NCBI GenBank assembly: GCA_937890735.1
Contig: CALACZ010000203.1
Location: forward strand, 1-8,394
From: an uncultured Bacillota bacterium
GTDB lineage: Bacteria > Bacillota > Clostridia > Oscillospirales > Oscillospiraceae
DNA length: 8,394 nt
Reading direction: 5' to 3'
Shown here piece after piece: positions 6,603 through 8,394 of the stretch. The position numbers and the translations under genes were made by a program. The notes below the pieces were generated by a model that saw only the letters and a list, made by a program, of their open reading frames with translations, was not told where the DNA came from and did no database searches. Positions within the stretch are counted from its first letter, which is position 1; every line of letters starts with the position of its first letter.

Positions 6603-6824
6603 GGCATTGACGTAGCTGCCAAGCAGCAGATCTTTGAGATCATCTGGAAGTTATCGCGCGAGGGCGTGTCCAGCATCGTCGTCTCGTCGGAGCTGGAGGA
6701 GCTCATCGAGGTCTGCAACCGCATTCTTATTATGAAAGACGGGAAGATCACCGGGCAGGTCATGGCGGATGACGTTTCCATTGAACAGCTTTATTCTGCC
6801 TGCATGGGAGGAAGTTTGGTATGA
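6603..6824 (+). pseudogene. 3' remnant of a second sugar ABC ATPase gene (RbsA/MglA-like)
   Basis: The frame encodes GIDVAAKQQIFEII, then VVSSELEELIEVCNRILIM, KDGKITGQV and a tail ending CMGGSLV. This is the C-terminal ~73 residues of a double-domain sugar ABC ATPase, from just after the second Walker B DEPTRGIDV position to the end. About 85% of a normal 500-residue gene is missing: no Walker A, no signature, no start codon with an SD. Homology appears to stop just upstream of 6603, since IKPPYSH stands where LDEPTR would be expected. The frame is open back to the mmsB stop and lies in the same frame as mmsB, probably by chance. It is not a copy of mmsA; the residues differ at many positions. 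Its stop overlaps the next ATG (ATGA, 6821-6824), the normal arrangement of an ATPase-permease pair. A deletion or an assembly join near 6590-6602 would explain it. Confidence 0.8.
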
Positions 6825-7471
6825 ATCAGAGAAAGAAGAAAACACTTGCGGACGTAGCAGGGCAGAATGTCATGCTGTGCGTCCTGCTGGTGATGGTCAT
6901 CGTGTTTGCCGTCGTCGCCAAGGGCTTTTTGAGCGTAACGAATCTGCTGGGCATTCTGCGCAGCGTCGCCATCACGGGCGTCATCGCTTTCGGCATGACC
7001 ATGACGATCATCGCGGGTGAGATCGACCTGTCTGTCGGCTCGACGATCGGACTCACGGGCGTCATCGTTGCAAAGCTCGCCGGAACGCTGTCGGAAAGCG
7101 GCACAACGTGCGACGTGACGCGCCTGCCGCTGACGCAGAACACCGAGGAGCTGCTGATGCTCTGTAGTGTTACAGACGGCTCGGCCACGCTGCGCAATCG
7201 CCCGGAGGGCTACTGCATCACACTCTCGTGGGACGCGCGGCTGCTGCCGAACTGCCTGCTGTGGCTGAGTAACCGCGGCAGAACGTTTGCCCCGTGGAAT
7301 GGGCGCAATCTCTGCCTCGGCATCGAGCCGATCGCGGCGGCATTCGACCTCGGAGAAAGCGTCTCCGCAGGGGAGAACCCGCTGCGCCGCAAAGGCGTAT
7401 GCACCTCTCTGCCGTTCCAATCGGGCGTGCCGCTCATTCTCACCCACAGTCTGCACATTTCCGCAGTATGA
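6821..7471 (+). CDS. chimeric ORF: truncated RbsC-like permease joined to a mutarotase-like C-terminus
   Basis: The 216-residue ORF has a good SD (GGGAGGA, 6806-6812) 8 bases before the ATG. Residues 1 to about 90 are the start of an RbsC-family sugar permease: a basic N-terminus, TM segments near 17-35 and 48-65, the hallmark IIAGEIDLSVGSTIG (63-77) and a third hydrophobic run to about 88. The rest of a ~320-residue permease is absent. From about residue 93 the protein becomes soluble-like and matches the C-terminal part of aldose-1-epimerase-like sugar mutarotases (WLSNRGRTFAPWNGR, CLGIEPIAAAFDLG, SAGENPL). No TM segment follows the join. The product is unlikely to be a working transporter or enzyme. 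It is best read as two gene fragments fused in frame by a deletion, or as an assembly artefact; it may still be transcribed and translated. I am sure of the permease part and fairly sure of the second part. Confidence 0.75.
   Translation: MNQRKKKTLADVAGQNVMLCVLLVMVIVFAVVAKGFLSVTNLLGILRSVAITGVIAFGMTMTIIAGEIDLSVGSTIGLTGVIVAKLAGTLSESGTTCDVTRLPLTQNTEELLMLCSVTDGSATLRNRPEGYCITLSWDARLLPNCLLWLSNRGRTFAPWNGRNLCLGIEPIAAAFDLGESVSAGENPLRRKGVCTSLPFQSGVPLILTHSLHISAV
7100..7471 (+). pseudogene. 3' remnant of an aldose-1-epimerase-like (sugar mutarotase) gene
   Basis: Codons from about 7100 to the TGA at 7471 encode the C-terminal ~124 residues of a galactose-mutarotase-fold protein. Key features are the LSWDARLLPNCLLWLSN strand pair, the PWNGR motif, CLGIEPIAAAFDLG and NPLRRKGV. 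Such enzymes interconvert sugar anomers and often sit beside sugar importers. The N-terminal half, including the expected catalytic His residues, is missing. The left limit is approximate, because the join with permease sequence falls somewhere in 7085-7110. The family call is from recalled motif similarity only. Confidence 0.55.
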
Positions 7472-7492
7472 TCTTCATTCATATCTCCAAAC

Positions 7493-7529
7493 GACAAAGC
7501 CCACCGACTAAAAATCGGTGGGCTTTGTC
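7493..7529. terminator. hairpin between convergent genes, probably a bidirectional terminator
   Basis: A perfect 15-bp stem (7493-7507 with 7515-7529) carries a 7-nt loop, CTAAAAA. It contains AAAGCCC on one side and GGGCTTT on the other, the usual look of a symmetric terminator. It lies 21 bases after the + strand stop at 7471 and 12 bases beyond the - strand ridA stop at 7542. T-tracts outside the stem are poor on both sides. Confidence 0.8.
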
Positions 7530-7541
7530 AGCATTCCTGAT

Positions 7542-7916
7542 TTAGCGGCGGGCGATGACCTCGCACTCTACGAGTACGCCCTTCGGCAGCGCCGAGACCT
7601 CCACGCAGGAGCGCGCGGGGTACGGCTCTGCAAAGTACTCCGCGTAGATGGCATTGAGCGCGGCAAACTGACCAAGGTCTGTCATGAACACCGTCGTTTT
7701 TACGACGTTTTCCAGCTCCAGCCCGGCTTCTGCCAGCACTGCCTTCACATTGCGGAACATCTGGTGCGCCTGCGCCTCCAGACCGCCCTCCACGACCGCG
7801 CCGGTCTGCGGGTCAAGCGGAATCTGCCCGGAGCAGTATACGGTGTCGCCGCAGTCGATCGCCTGCGTGTAAGGTCCGACCGCCGCCGGGGCGTTCTTTG
7901 TTGCAATGACGTTCAT
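7542..7916 (-). CDS. ridA: RidA family (YjgF/YER057c/UK114) reactive enamine/imine deaminase
   Basis: This 124-residue protein is full length for the family. RidA forms a cytoplasmic trimer that hydrolyses reactive enamine/imine intermediates such as 2-aminoacrylate, released by PLP-dependent dehydratases, and so protects PLP enzymes. Seen motifs are the N-terminal APAAVGPYTQAI (Y16), VYCSGQIPLDPQTG (S29), HQMFRNVKAVLAEAG, VVKTTVFMTDL and the C-terminal signature PARSCVEVSALPKGVLVECEVIA. The last contains R102, the counterpart of E. coli RidA R105 that binds the substrate carboxylate, and E117, the counterpart of E120. These support an active deaminase of the RidA subgroup. The start is at 7916, with SD GGGAGG (complement of 7926-7931) 9 bases upstream. 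The ATG overlaps the stop of the upstream ABC-F gene (ATGA), so the two are probably translated together. Confidence 0.93.
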   Translation of the reverse strand: MNVIATKNAPAAVGPYTQAIDCGDTVYCSGQIPLDPQTGAVVEGGLEAQAHQMFRNVKAVLAEAGLELENVVKTTVFMTDLGQFAALNAIYAEYFAEPYPARSCVEVSALPKGVLVECEVIARR

Positions 7917-8394
7917 GATTTGTTTCCTCCCAATGATTCTGCCGCGCTGCGCGCGCGTTTCCAGTCCAGATATTCGTCATATGTGCCGGTGTAGTCCAGA
8001 ATTTTGCCGTCCGGCAGGAACTCAATGACGCGGTTGCACGTCGTTTCCAGCAGCTCGTGGTCGTGCGAGGCGAGCAGGATGTTGCCGGGGAACGCGCACA
8101 GACCCTTGTTGACCGCCTGAATGGCTTCCATGTCCAGATGGTTCGTCGGCTGGTCGAGCAGGATCACATTCGCGCCGGAGAGCATCATCTTGGACAGCAT
8201 ACAGCGCACCTTTTCGCCGCCGGACAGGACGTTCACGGGCTTGAACGCATCCTCGCCCGAAAACAGCATTCTGCCGAGGAAGCCGCGCAGGTATACATCG
8301 TCCTTCTTTGCCGAATACTGCCGGATCCAGTCAACCAATGTGTCGGTGCAGCCGTCAAAATATTCGCTGTTGTCCTTCGGCAGGTAGCTCTTTG
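7913..8394 (-). CDS. ABC-F family ATPase, C-terminal part (partial)
   Basis: The frame is open from the window edge (first full codon at 8392) to the TGA at 7915-7913, giving 159 residues of the second ATPase domain. ABC-F proteins are soluble, double-domain ATPases that act on the ribosome as translation factors or antibiotic-protection factors; they have no membrane part. Visible motifs, numbered within the fragment, are SYLPKDNSEYF (2-12), YLRGFLGRMLFSGEDAFK (34-51), signature LSGGEKVR (56-63), Walker B NVILLD (75-80) with PTNHLD (82-87), and the H-loop SHDH (109-112). The wording LRGFLGRMLFSG and the lack of a long C-terminal coiled coil resemble the YbiT/YkpA-like group. The catalytic Glu after Walker B is Gln (Q81, codon CAG at 8152-8150). 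The 5' part and the promoter are outside the window. The gene overlaps ridA by 4 bases. Confidence 0.92.
   Translation of the reverse strand, partial: KSYLPKDNSEYFDGCTDTLVDWIRQYSAKKDDVYLRGFLGRMLFSGEDAFKPVNVLSGGEKVRCMLSKMMLSGANVILLDQPTNHLDMEAIQAVNKGLCAFPGNILLASHDHELLETTCNRVIEFLPDGKILDYTGTYDEYLDWKRARSAAESLGGNKS

Noticed and set aside
5912..6610. 232-codon + strand frame overlapping mmsB
   Set aside because: It is a shifted reading of mmsB, full of Arg and Gly, with no SD and no family resemblance.
7518..7994. 158-codon + strand frame opposite ridA and the ABC-F gene
   Set aside because: It is antisense to two clearly conserved genes, and its start falls inside the terminator hairpin.

Overview
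The window looks like a chromosomal segment of a moderately high-GC Firmicute of class Clostridia, probably an Oscillospiraceae/Ruminococcaceae-type gut bacterium. The reasons are a cmk end joined to a fused ispH-S1 gene, strong AGGAGG-type Shine-Dalgarno (SD) sites, a Gram-positive lipoprotein solute-binding protein and GC-rich codon use. The genus cannot be fixed from the sequence alone.

Layout. (1) 1-2092, + strand: the 3' end of cytidylate kinase (cmk), then a 654-residue fusion of IspH (HMBPP reductase, last step of the MEP isoprenoid pathway) with a four-domain S1 RNA-binding protein, closed by a strong intrinsic terminator. (2) 2139-2587: an AT-richer gap with a sigma-A-like promoter and a roughly 275-nt leader holding an 86-nt branched inverted-repeat structure. 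(3) 2588-6530, + strand: a complete ChvE-MmsA-MmsB (ChvE-GguA-GguB) type monosaccharide ABC importer, made of a lipoprotein binding protein, a double ATPase and a permease. Hairpins follow the binding-protein gene and a terminator-like hairpin closes the set. (4) 6531-7471: debris of a second sugar ABC locus. It keeps the last ~73 codons of an RbsA/MglA-like ATPase, then the first ~90 codons of an RbsC-like permease joined in frame to the C-terminal part of an aldose-1-epimerase (mutarotase)-like protein. (5) 7493-7529: a hairpin between convergent genes. (6) 7542-8394, - strand: the 3' part of an ABC-F ATPase gene overlapping ridA by four bases.

How it works together. The central operon should import one or more monosaccharides: the lipoprotein captures the sugar, MmsB forms the channel and MmsA drives transport. 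Hairpins between the binding-protein and ATPase genes fit the usual excess of binding protein over membrane components. The second locus appears to have carried an ATPase, a permease and a mutarotase before at least two deletions, or an assembly error, reduced it to ends of genes.

The points most worth a second look are the structured leader before chvE, the internal SD/start (and possible internal promoter) that could release free S1 from the ispH-S1 fusion, the two gene-fragment junctions, and a Glu-to-Gln change in the Walker B motif of the ABC-F protein. I found no CRISPR array, tRNA, rRNA, transposase or phage gene, and no clearly new multi-gene system.
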